Origin: an uncultured Clostridia bacterium
GTDB taxonomy: Bacteria; Bacillota; Clostridia; Oscillospirales; Acutalibacteraceae
Reading direction: 5' to 3'
Length of the DNA stretch: 64,000 nt
Assembly (NCBI GenBank): GCA_937916395.1
Contig: CALFTN010000051.1
Span: forward strand, 1 to 64,000
The notes under the pieces were generated by a model. The model was not told where the DNA came from and did no database searches. It worked only from the letters and a program-made list of their open reading frames with translations. A program made the translations under genes and the position numbers. Positions 56,025 to 64,000 of this stretch are shown piece after piece; position 1 is the stretch's first letter, and each line of letters begins with the position of its first letter.

Positions 56025-57072
56025 TATGTTTTTCTTCTGCGTACGCTAATAATCTATCAATAAGCTCACTATAAGGTACGCCAACCTTTGCAAAGAGTTT
56101 TGGGAACATACTTATTGATGTAAACCCAGGAAGAGTATTTAACTCATTAAGACAAATTCTACCATCTTCTAAAAGGAAGAAATCAACACGTGAAAGTCCT
56201 GAGCAATTAAGTGCGAGATAAGCCTTTTTTGCTGCTTCCTGAACTTTCAACTCTACGCCCTCTGGAAGCTGAGCTGGAATTGCAAGACCAGTTGAGTCAT
56301 TTATGTATTTTGCTTCATAATCATAAAATTCTGCAGTTGGTAAAATCTCACCAACACAAGAAGCAACCGGCTCGTCGTTACCCATAACCGCACATTCAAT
56401 TTCTCGACCAACCAAAGTTTCTTCTAAAACAACTTTTCTGTCTTCTTTAAATGCAATCTCTAATGCCTTTTCTAATTCTTCTTCGTTATGTGCTTTTGTA
56501 ATACCAACAGAGGAACCGGCATTTGCAGGTTTTACAAAAATTGGGAATTTTAAATAATCAACCGCCGATTTTAAATCCACCTTGTTATTATCAAGCTCAT
56601 ATTTTGTGAAAGCCACCCATTTTGCCTGTGGAATTCCTGCGGCATCACAAATTGTATTTGTAATTGCTTTATCCATACACATTGCACCAGCAATTGGTGT
56701 GCAACCAACGTATGCGATATCTGCCATTTCAAATATTCCCTGAATTGTACCATCCTCACCATTTTTGCCGTGCATAACCGGGAAGATAATATCAATTTTG
56801 ATTTTCTCTATAATATCACCCTTGAAAACCAAAAGCGATTTTTCGCTTTTATCTGGTGAAATAATTGCAGAAACCGTGTTTTTCTCCCAAGTGTTATTTT
56901 CAATACTGTCAATATCGCCATCATAAAAAAGCCAGCGACCATCCTTTGTAATACCTAATGTATAAACATTATATTTTTCTCTGTTTATGTTTCGTAAAAC
57001 TGATGCTGATGAACGAAGTGAAACTTCATATTCACTTGAAGCACCGCCGAAAATCACAAGAACATTTTTCAA
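56014..57072 (-). CDS. ddl: D-alanine--D-alanine ligase
   Basis: Makes the D-Ala-D-Ala dipeptide for peptidoglycan (ATP-grasp). About 352 residues; FGGASSEYEVSLRSS at the N-terminus, HGKNGEDGTIQG, the VKPANAGSSVGITK loop and RVDFFL/LNELNTLPGFTS near the end are intact. The YxF/ FxY specificity region looks normal for D-Ala. The TTG start (57072) has AAGGTG six bases before it; the GTG at 57081 overlaps that RBS. Confidence 0.95.
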   Translation of the reverse strand: MKNVLVIFGGASSEYEVSLRSSASVLRNINREKYNVYTLGITKDGRWLFYDGDIDSIENNTWEKNTVSAIISPDKSEKSLLVFKGDIIEKIKIDIIFPVMHGKNGEDGTIQGIFEMADIAYVGCTPIAGAMCMDKAITNTICDAAGIPQAKWVAFTKYELDNNKVDLKSAVDYLKFPIFVKPANAGSSVGITKAHNEEELEKALEIAFKEDRKVVLEETLVGREIECAVMGNDEPVASCVGEILPTAEFYDYEAKYINDSTGLAIPAQLPEGVELKVQEAAKKAYLALNCSGLSRVDFFLLEDGRICLNELNTLPGFTSISMFPKLFAKVGVPYSELIDRLLAYAEEKHNEK

Positions 57073-57184
57073 AATAATCACCTTGATTTGCTATTTTTTT
57101 TAGAACATAAAAATACAGTCTAAATTTTACCATAAAATTTTTATTAAATCAATCATAAAATACTATGATATTTTAAGAATAGTG

Positions 57185-57213
57185 TTTACCTTTTCTATAA
57201 AAAATGCTACAAT
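57185..57213 (+). promoter_or_regulatory. Promoter of the deoC operon
   Basis: TTTACC (57185-57190), 17 bases, TACAAT (57208-57213) with an extended TGC before the -10. Confidence 0.7.
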
Positions 57214-57245
57214 ATACCTAATAAAATATAAAGGGGCAAATTTTA

Positions 57246-57911
57246 ATGGAAATCAAAGATATTCTGAAATATGTTGACCACACACTTTTAAAGCAGGATT
57301 CAACATGGGAGCAAATGAAAGTTATTTGTGACGACGCTATAAAATTTTCTACTGCAAGTGTTTGTGTGCCACCATCATTTGTTAAACAATGTAAAGACTA
57401 CTGTGGCGATAAAATGAAAATTTGCACAGTTATTGGTTTCCCAAACGGTTACAACACAACTGCCACCAAAGTTTTTGAAACAGAGGATGCTATTAAAAAC
57501 GGTGCAGACGAAATTGATATGGTTATTAACATTGGCTGGGCAAAAGAAAAGAAATTCGATTTAATTAAAGAAGAAATTCAGGCTATTAAAAAAGCTTGTG
57601 GCAATAAAATTCTGAAGGTTATTATTGAAACATGTCTTTTAAATAATGAAGAAAAAATTATGATGTGTAAAATTGTAACCGAAGCAGGTGCAGATTTTAT
57701 AAAAACTTCAACCGGATTTTCTGTCGGTGGTGCTACAAGAGAGGATATTAAGCTCTTTAGTGAAAATATCGGTGAAAATGTAAAAATGAAGGCTGCTGGT
57801 GGTATTGCTTCACTCTGTGATGCAGAAGACTTTTTGAATTTGGGTGCGAAAAGACTTGGTACTTCAAGAATAGTATCAATTGCAAAAAGCGAACAAGGTA
57901 GCGGATATTGA
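57246..57911 (+). CDS. deoC: Deoxyribose-phosphate aldolase DeoC
   Basis: Splits 2-deoxyribose-5-phosphate to glyceraldehyde-3-phosphate and acetaldehyde. 221 residues; DHTLLK at the N-terminus, the Schiff-base lysine in FIKTSTGF, and KAAGGI. RBS AAAGGGG. First gene of a run with a membrane protein and sialidase-like gene. Confidence 0.96.
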   Translation: MEIKDILKYVDHTLLKQDSTWEQMKVICDDAIKFSTASVCVPPSFVKQCKDYCGDKMKICTVIGFPNGYNTTATKVFETEDAIKNGADEIDMVINIGWAKEKKFDLIKEEIQAIKKACGNKILKVIIETCLLNNEEKIMMCKIVTEAGADFIKTSTGFSVGGATREDIKLFSENIGENVKMKAAGGIASLCDAEDFLNLGAKRLGTSRIVSIAKSEQGSGY

Positions 57912-57935
57912 TATTTTGTAAAAGGGGAGAGATTT

Positions 57936-59471
57936 ATGGGATTAAAAAGTACGCTTAAACTGAATATGGAAATCTGTTATGTTCCTGTTGCAAAGCTCAA
58001 AGATGTTCAGGAAATGATGGCAAACTGGAACTATAACAATAAACTTATAAAATGTTGCTCCATTGCTTCAATTGCCGTGTCAGTTATGAATATGGTTTAT
58101 CTGAATTTTACTGATTCAGATTTTGCTATACTTATGTGCATCATAGCTGATTTAATAATGGCTATTTTGGCTTTTATGGTAAATAAGAGCAACAAAATTA
58201 TTTATTATTTATCTTTTATAGGGACGATGCTGTTCTCCTTTTCGGCTTCCTTTATTGACTTAGAAATACTCACTTTACCTATTGCGATTGCATTATCATT
58301 GCCATTTTTATTTTCATGCTTTTTTTCGTATAAGGCTATTTATAACTACGAAGAGGTTTTTCTCAGATTAAAGGAGCGAAAAGGCTTTCCACACTTTGTT
58401 TTCAGCACGGCAGATATGTATGCCGACAAAATGTATTTAAAAGACAAGCAAGAACCTACAATTGCAGAAAAAAGAGTTAAAGCATCTTTCAATTCATTTA
58501 ATGAGGAGCAGGAAATAACCGACGAAGAAACAAAGCGAATGAATACTCTTCGTTATGAGGAATTAAAGCAACATAAGCAGAATGTTTCATCCAGTGAATA
58601 TTTTGACGCTAAAGAGGTTAAACATTCTGTTGACCCAAACAAAAAATACAAATATAGGCTTTCTCTTTTTGGAACTGATTTTATTATTCCACACGATGAT
58701 GTTAAATCATCTACAAAAGAAGAAAAACGCCGGTTGATGCGTTTATGGAATCAGATGATGGATAATTTATTCAATCACGAAGCTTTTATGATTATGCTTT
58801 TGCTTTTTGATATCATTGTTATAAACTTCGGTGGTATGAATTTTTTAGCTTTGATTTATCTTCCGATTCTTGTTATTTACATATTCGGAACAAACTTAGT
58901 CAAGCTGAATAAACGTAAAGGCTTTGTTGTTACTGTTGGTTGCGAGTGTGCTTTTCTGGCATCAATTTTATACCCTAATATGCACATAATTTCGGTTGGT
59001 GTTGTCACAATTACTTTTGCTTACTTTGCAATTTTCATTTTACCTGGACTTATAAAATGGCTTGTTAATTATCCTCTTTATCAGAAGCTTTCAAAGGAAG
59101 AGGGCTTCCCATCATTTTTTGATACAAAAAAAGAGCTTTACGGCGACGATTTATATATAGTTGAAGAAATAAAGCCTTTACCAAAAAATCCGAAGCAAAA
59201 AGCAATTCTTATGAATATCGGTTATGACGAGGAAAAGGTAGATGAACGTATACTTAACTTCAACTACAAAGAAGCTAATAAGGAAAATGTTCCAAAAGAG
59301 AATACTGCCTGGAACGCATTCAACTATTTAGAGAACGACACAGAAAACTCTGCTTATGATGAATTCGCTATTTATGAAGAAATAAACAGAAAACGCAGAG
59401 AAGCAGAATTTAAAGAAGAAACTATTAAACCAAATAAAGAGATGGGACGTAGAAAAAAAGATGAAGACTAA
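57936..59471 (+). CDS. Membrane protein with two copies of a four-helix plus GFPxF unit
   Basis: A 511-residue protein, family not recognised. Each half has about four membrane helices (about 37-125 and 285-375) followed by a cytoplasmic segment with a shared pattern: YEEVFLRLKERKGFPHFVFS...YADKMYL in the first half and YPLYQKLSKEEGFPSFFDT...YGDDLYI in the second. A charged linker joins them and the tail is polar. RBS GGGGAGAG. It overlaps the next gene by 11 bases. Function unknown. Confidence 0.75.
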   Translation: MGLKSTLKLNMEICYVPVAKLKDVQEMMANWNYNNKLIKCCSIASIAVSVMNMVYLNFTDSDFAILMCIIADLIMAILAFMVNKSNKIIYYLSFIGTMLFSFSASFIDLEILTLPIAIALSLPFLFSCFFSYKAIYNYEEVFLRLKERKGFPHFVFSTADMYADKMYLKDKQEPTIAEKRVKASFNSFNEEQEITDEETKRMNTLRYEELKQHKQNVSSSEYFDAKEVKHSVDPNKKYKYRLSLFGTDFIIPHDDVKSSTKEEKRRLMRLWNQMMDNLFNHEAFMIMLLLFDIIVINFGGMNFLALIYLPILVIYIFGTNLVKLNKRKGFVVTVGCECAFLASILYPNMHIISVGVVTITFAYFAIFILPGLIKWLVNYPLYQKLSKEEGFPSFFDTKKELYGDDLYIVEEIKPLPKNPKQKAILMNIGYDEEKVDERILNFNYKEANKENVPKENTAWNAFNYLENDTENSAYDEFAIYEEINRKRREAEFKEETIKPNKEMGRRKKDED

Positions 59472-60447
59472 TGTTATTAATTCTGTAAGAGAAGAGATTT
59501 TTCCTATTGATGAAATTACTGAAAACTGCCATGCTTCTACAGTTTTACCTTTAGAGGATGGTTCTGTAGTTGCTGCATGGTTTGGTGGCACTAAAGAAGG
59601 CAACGACGATGTTAAAATTTATGTTTCAGTAAGAGAAAATGACGAATGGGCAAAGCCTTACCCAATTCACGTAGAGGGTAAAGAGCTACCACACTGGAAC
59701 CCTGTTTTACATTTGAGAAAAGATAATTCAATATGCCTTTATTTTAAATATGGCAAGCCGATTTCAAACTGGCGTACATATTCTTGTGTTTCAAGAGATG
59801 GTGGCAAAAGCTTCACAACACCAGAAGAATTAACACCAGGGGAAAAGGACGGTGCAAGAGGTCCTGTTAAAAACAAGCAGATAAGACTTTCTAACGGAAC
59901 AGTTTTAGCCCCTGCATCTAAAGAACCAAAACACTCTGCGTGGAAGTGCTTTACAGATATTTCAGAAGATGACGGCAGAACCTACAAGCACTCAAAATTT
60001 GTTCCCGGTGTCAGAAAAGATGGCAAAGCAGTTAAAATGATTCAGCCTACTTTGTGGGAAGATAAAACAGGCGTTCACATGCTCATAAGAAGTAACGCAG
60101 GCAAAATTTATAAAAGCGACAGCACCGATTTTGGCGAGACTTGGTGTAAGGCTTATGAAACACCTTACCCTAACCCAAACAGTGGTATAGATTTAATTAA
60201 ATTAGAGGATGACACAGTAGTTCTTTGTATGAACCCTGTTGGTGCAGACTGGGGCAACCGCGCACCACTCGTTTTAATGCGCTCTTTTGATGGTGGTAAT
60301 ACATTTGAAGAATTCTTTAAGTTAGAAGATATTAAAGATGATTACGAATTCAGCTACCCTGCAATCACAGCAGTTGGAAAAACATTACATATTACATATA
60401 CTCACGAAAGAAAAACAATTATTTATTGGCAGGTAGAAATTGAATGA
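59461..60447 (+). CDS. Sialidase-like (BNR repeat) family protein
   Basis: A 328-residue six-bladed beta-propeller without signal peptide. Asp-box type repeats are seen (SRDGGKSFTTPEE, SEDDGRTYKHS, STDFGETWCKA, SFDGGNTFEEF). It fits the intracellular exo-alpha-sialidase-like family (BNR_2); whether it cleaves sialic acid is unproved. Starts inside the membrane protein gene. Confidence 0.8.
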   Translation: MKTNVINSVREEIFPIDEITENCHASTVLPLEDGSVVAAWFGGTKEGNDDVKIYVSVRENDEWAKPYPIHVEGKELPHWNPVLHLRKDNSICLYFKYGKPISNWRTYSCVSRDGGKSFTTPEELTPGEKDGARGPVKNKQIRLSNGTVLAPASKEPKHSAWKCFTDISEDDGRTYKHSKFVPGVRKDGKAVKMIQPTLWEDKTGVHMLIRSNAGKIYKSDSTDFGETWCKAYETPYPNPNSGIDLIKLEDDTVVLCMNPVGADWGNRAPLVLMRSFDGGNTFEEFFKLEDIKDDYEFSYPAITAVGKTLHITYTHERKTIIYWQVEIE

Positions 60448-60743
60448 GTTTTTTACCAATAACAAAGAAGGATTATAACACCGCTGTTTTAATGACAGAT
60501 TTTATTGCAAAAATGAGAGATTCATTAGAATCTAACAATACATTAAAATTCACACCACTAATCAACGGTTATAAAATTGATTTTGTAGTTGACAACAAAC
60601 AATTTAATATATTACTTGATTTCAACAAAAAAATTAAAACTGAATTGATTATTAACGTATTTATAAATGAAGTAGCAGAAAAAGCTTTTAAATCTGTATC
60701 AGCAGAAGATAATGAAAGAATAATAAAAGAAATTTTAAAATAA
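60444..60743 (+). CDS. Small hypothetical protein
   Basis: A 99-residue soluble alpha/beta protein with no recognised family. ATGA overlap with the sialidase-like gene supports translation. Hydrophobic beta segments alternate with a C-terminal helix (VAEKAFKSVSAEDNERIIKEIL). Confidence 0.6.
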   Translation: MSFLPITKKDYNTAVLMTDFIAKMRDSLESNNTLKFTPLINGYKIDFVVDNKQFNILLDFNKKIKTELIINVFINEVAEKAFKSVSAEDNERIIKEILK

Positions 60744-60856
60744 TAACTGCAGAATTAGCACGTACTCGTAGTGTTATGAAATACTTTTTGGAACAGTTAT
60801 TGATGGTTTTGGAAATAGTATGAAAGAAAAATAGAAATTGTATTAGGAGATTGTTT

Positions 60857-60982
60857 ATGTCACATGAAAGAAAATTAAAATATGAAACTAGCCCTAATAT
60901 AAGCAAAAGAGAAGTGATTGAAAAAAATCATATTGATACAAATATAGATATTAAAAATGGCGGAAGTAATAAAAAAAGTTGA
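60857..60982 (+). CDS. N-terminal fragment of a frameshifted membrane protein
   Basis: Forty-one codons (MSHERKLKYETSPN...) with an excellent RBS (AGGAGA, 60845-60850). The frame ends at a TGA directly after a run of seven A bases. One more A, or a -1 shift, joins it to the next frame as ...NKKKLTVLTVFCGLL, a natural cytoplasmic tail plus membrane helix. Confidence 0.6.
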   Translation: MSHERKLKYETSPNISKREVIEKNHIDTNIDIKNGGSNKKS

Positions 60983-61656
60983 CTGTTCTTACTGTTTTTT
61001 GTGGATTGTTGATTGTTATACCTTTTTTATTAATGAGTATCGATGAGCTTCAAGATAGAAGGAATCAGGAAAGAATGGAAAATGTTTTAGAAAAAAGATA
61101 CAACGATAAGTTTGAATTTGTTGGCGTTTTGGATTCTTCTTTTAATTATACAGTGTATGAATTAAAAAGCGAAAATTTTCCAAATGAAGAAATTCGATTA
61201 GCGATTTATTATGAATCTAATGATTTTTGGGATGATAAAAAATGGGAAGATAATTATTTAAATATAAAATATAGAGAAGAAGCAGAGAGGGCTTTAAATA
61301 AATTAGGAAAAGAAGCTTATGGTCAAGAAACTGAGATAAAAATAAATTATCTTAATACTGCTGTTATACCTGGAGCTGTTGCAGAAAAATGTCAGACTTT
61401 TAATGATTATATGGAAAATGTTCTAATGTATTCTTCTATTCATATTTTAACAAATGGTTCAATTTCAGAAAAAGGCATAAATACTGATTCATTTATAACA
61501 CTATTAAAAACAAAGGGGTATTTAGCAAGACGTTTAACGCTGTACTATTTTGAAGATGGTACAAATTATGAGCATTACGAAGATGTTTTAAACTCTGCTA
61601 TACATGTTGAAAGTATTAATATTGGGAATGATTATACAGTAGTAAAAAATCAATAG
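60979..61656 (+). CDS. Single-pass membrane protein, N-terminus shifted out of frame
   Basis: A 225-residue frame beginning at TTG inside the end of the preceding fragment. A hydrophobic helix (about 2-20) is followed by a charged extracytoplasmic domain of about 200 residues (YNDKFEFVGV..., no known family). It lacks a good RBS of its own, so the real protein is probably the 267-residue fusion with 60857-60982 unless the A7 tract slips. Confidence 0.6.
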   Translation: MTVLTVFCGLLIVIPFLLMSIDELQDRRNQERMENVLEKRYNDKFEFVGVLDSSFNYTVYELKSENFPNEEIRLAIYYESNDFWDDKKWEDNYLNIKYREEAERALNKLGKEAYGQETEIKINYLNTAVIPGAVAEKCQTFNDYMENVLMYSSIHILTNGSISEKGINTDSFITLLKTKGYLARRLTLYYFEDGTNYEHYEDVLNSAIHVESINIGNDYTVVKNQ

Positions 61657-61665
61657 GCAAAAATA

Positions 61666-61706
61666 AAAAACAGGCAGAAACGGTTCACTCGCTTCTGCCT
61701 GTTTTT
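61666..61706. terminator. Bidirectional terminator
   Basis: Stem AAAAACAGGCAGAA (61666-61679) with TTCTGCCTGTTTTT (61693-61706), 13-base loop; between the membrane protein and the DUF2442 gene. Confidence 0.88.
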
Positions 61707-61716
61707 ATTAATAAAA

Positions 61717-62154
61717 TCAACTTCTTACGGGTTCTCCGTATTCTCTTTTCATAGCCTCCATTGAAACTACCCATTGTTTGCCAAATTTGCAAACGTCAAC
61801 ACCATTTCGGAGTTTACCATAAGCTATTGCTTTACGTAGCGTACTTTCGTTAAGATTCCAAAGAAAAGTAGCATCACTGAAAGCCATAAGTCCGTCAAAT
61901 GGTGTTTCAATTTCTTCGCCATTTTCCCAGAGTTCATCACAGGAAATATCAATATCATCATTCCATATAATGCCATATCCACCCTGGTCAACAGTTACCG
62001 AATTAAAAAGTTCAGCCGAATTCTTTAATGGTAAAAAGAATTTGTATTTTTCAAACAAAGGTGTAATATCATAAATTTTAGTTACCCCTTCTGAAAATTG
62101 AACGCTTAATTTGTAATCAGGAAGAGCCGTTACATTTTTTACTTTATGAAACAT
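61717..62154 (-). CDS. DUF2442 protein with C-terminal HTH-like region
   Basis: A 145-residue protein. Residues about 1-85 form the DUF2442 domain (KLSVQFSEGVTKIYDITPLFEKY, GGYGIIWNDDIDISCDELW). The rest (WNLNESTLRKAIAYGKLRNGVDVCKFGKQWVV) looks like a short HTH with wing. RBS AAGGAGG. Second gene of a pair with DUF4160, 12 bases apart; such pairs are proposed toxin-antitoxin-like modules. Autorepression is inferred from the HTH and the operator-like repeat upstream. Confidence 0.8.
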   Translation of the reverse strand: MFHKVKNVTALPDYKLSVQFSEGVTKIYDITPLFEKYKFFLPLKNSAELFNSVTVDQGGYGIIWNDDIDISCDELWENGEEIETPFDGLMAFSDATFLWNLNESTLRKAIAYGKLRNGVDVCKFGKQWVVSMEAMKREYGEPVRS

Positions 62155-62166
62155 ATAAAAACCTCC

Positions 62167-62421
62167 TTACTCTAATGGTGGAAGTGCTGTAAATTCTTGT
62201 GTTTCCCACATTTTTAATAATTCTGATTTATGCATTTCTGTCCATTCAATAACCATTTCAAGTGCTTTTTTAGGAAGCTCACCTTCTAAAATAGTACCAT
62301 CATTAATACAAACAGCTGCCATATTCTCGCCGTAAATCGCATGGATGTGTGGTGGATTATGCTCAGACTGTTGGAAATACATTCGAATAACTATTCCGTA
62401 AAATCTTGTTAATACTGGCAT
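62167..62421 (-). CDS. DUF4160 protein
   Basis: An 84-residue protein of the DUF4160 family, with the signature FYGIVIRMYFQQSEHNPPHIHAIYG (HxPPHxH-type) in its first half. Function unknown; nearly always linked to DUF2442. RBS GAGGAG. Own promoter at 62445-62473. Confidence 0.88.
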   Translation of the reverse strand: MPVLTRFYGIVIRMYFQQSEHNPPHIHAIYGENMAAVCINDGTILEGELPKKALEMVIEWTEMHKSELLKMWETQEFTALPPLE

Positions 62422-62444
62422 TTTAAATCTCTCCTCTCAGTTAA

Positions 62445-62473
62445 ATTTTATCACTGTATCGTGATGTTGTCAA
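62445..62473 (-). promoter_or_regulatory. Promoter of DUF4160-DUF2442 with internal inverted repeat
   Basis: On the minus strand TTGACA (62468-62473), 17 bases, TAAAAT (62445-62450). An inverted repeat ATCAC-N6-GTGAT (62450-62465) fills the spacer, the classic place for a repressor. Confidence 0.75.
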
Positions 62474-62565
62474 TATATAATATGCATTTTTAATTATTGT
62501 TGTATTATTTCCATTTTAAAAAACATAATAAATAATGTTACGTATTTGTAAATTTAAGGAAATAA

Positions 62566-62979
<414 letters not shown>

Positions 62980-63004
62980 TTAAATTCTAATTTTTAAGGA
63001 GTAA

Positions 63005-64000
<996 letters not shown>

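Noticed and set aside
60979..60989. Canonical programmed -1 frameshift site
   Set aside because: The A7-G tract is not in the phase required for the A-AAA-AAG heptamer, so only simple slippage or an indel remains plausible.

Overview
The window is low-GC, gene-dense DNA with Gram-positive type signals: strong GGAGG-like ribosome binding sites, consensus sigma-A promoters (several TTGACA-N17-TATAAT), a perfect CIRCE element, lipobox lipoproteins, LexA with a Firmicute-type box, TTG and GTG starts, and families such as DUF1934-argS, noc/rsmG/mnmE/mnmG and a glgBCDA operon. This fits an anaerobic gut-type member of the Clostridia (Oscillospiraceae/Ruminococcaceae-like): pyruvate formate-lyase, bacterial glycogen synthesis, several glycosidases, no respiratory genes seen. 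The taxon is an inference; no rRNA is present. LAYOUT. 1-2.2 kb: end of an unknown gene, a nucleoside phosphorylase, a class III Fic protein with its own promoter, and a Cys-rich DUF3795-like protein. 2.2-9.1 kb (minus): operon acyl-CoA synthetase > SurA/PrsA-like lipoprotein > nitroreductase > mnmG > GH2 glycosidase. 9.4-12.7 kb: accessory stretch with an HTH/HipA-like kinase pair, a lipoprotein, and an MNT/HEPN toxin-antitoxin pair whose HEPN gene is broken by one stop codon. 12.3-18.2 kb (minus): XRE regulator, TraX, flavin reductase, then the potABCD polyamine importer. 18.4-21.1 kb (plus): two methyltransferases, a small membrane protein and a YbjQ protein. 21.2-23.3 kb (minus): CPBP protease > tadA > luxS. 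23.5-25.7 kb (plus): zapA > dut > mnmE. 25.9-31.6 kb (minus): histidine phosphatase > amidohydrolase > GH31 glucosidase > rsmG > noc. 31.7 kb: XRE regulator. 32.3-38.6 kb (minus): glgB > glgC > glgD > zinc-ribbon membrane protein > glgA. 39-43.2 kb (plus): MarR regulator and a heterodimeric ABC exporter. 43.4-47 kb: O-antigen-ligase-like protein, lexA, polysaccharide deacetylase, shikimate kinase. 47.2-50.1 kb: pflB-pflA. 50.3-52.9 kb: a small island (membrane trypsin-like protease and a DUF5677-like protein) bracketed by a 21-bp direct repeat of the 3' end of tRNA-Pro(TGG). 53-57.1 kb (minus): ddl > DUF1934 > argS > membrane protein. 57.2-60.7 kb (plus): deoC > duplicated-domain membrane protein > sialidase-like protein > small protein. 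60.9-62.4 kb: a frameshifted membrane protein and a DUF4160/DUF2442 pair. 62.6 kb to end: CIRCE-groES-groEL, with groEL cut by the window edge. HOW IT WORKS TOGETHER: most genes are housekeeping (tRNA/rRNA modification, translation, division, envelope, glycogen, fermentation). The accessory material is several toxin-antitoxin-like modules, some with operator-like inverted repeats in or beside their promoters, plus the tRNA-flanked mini-island.
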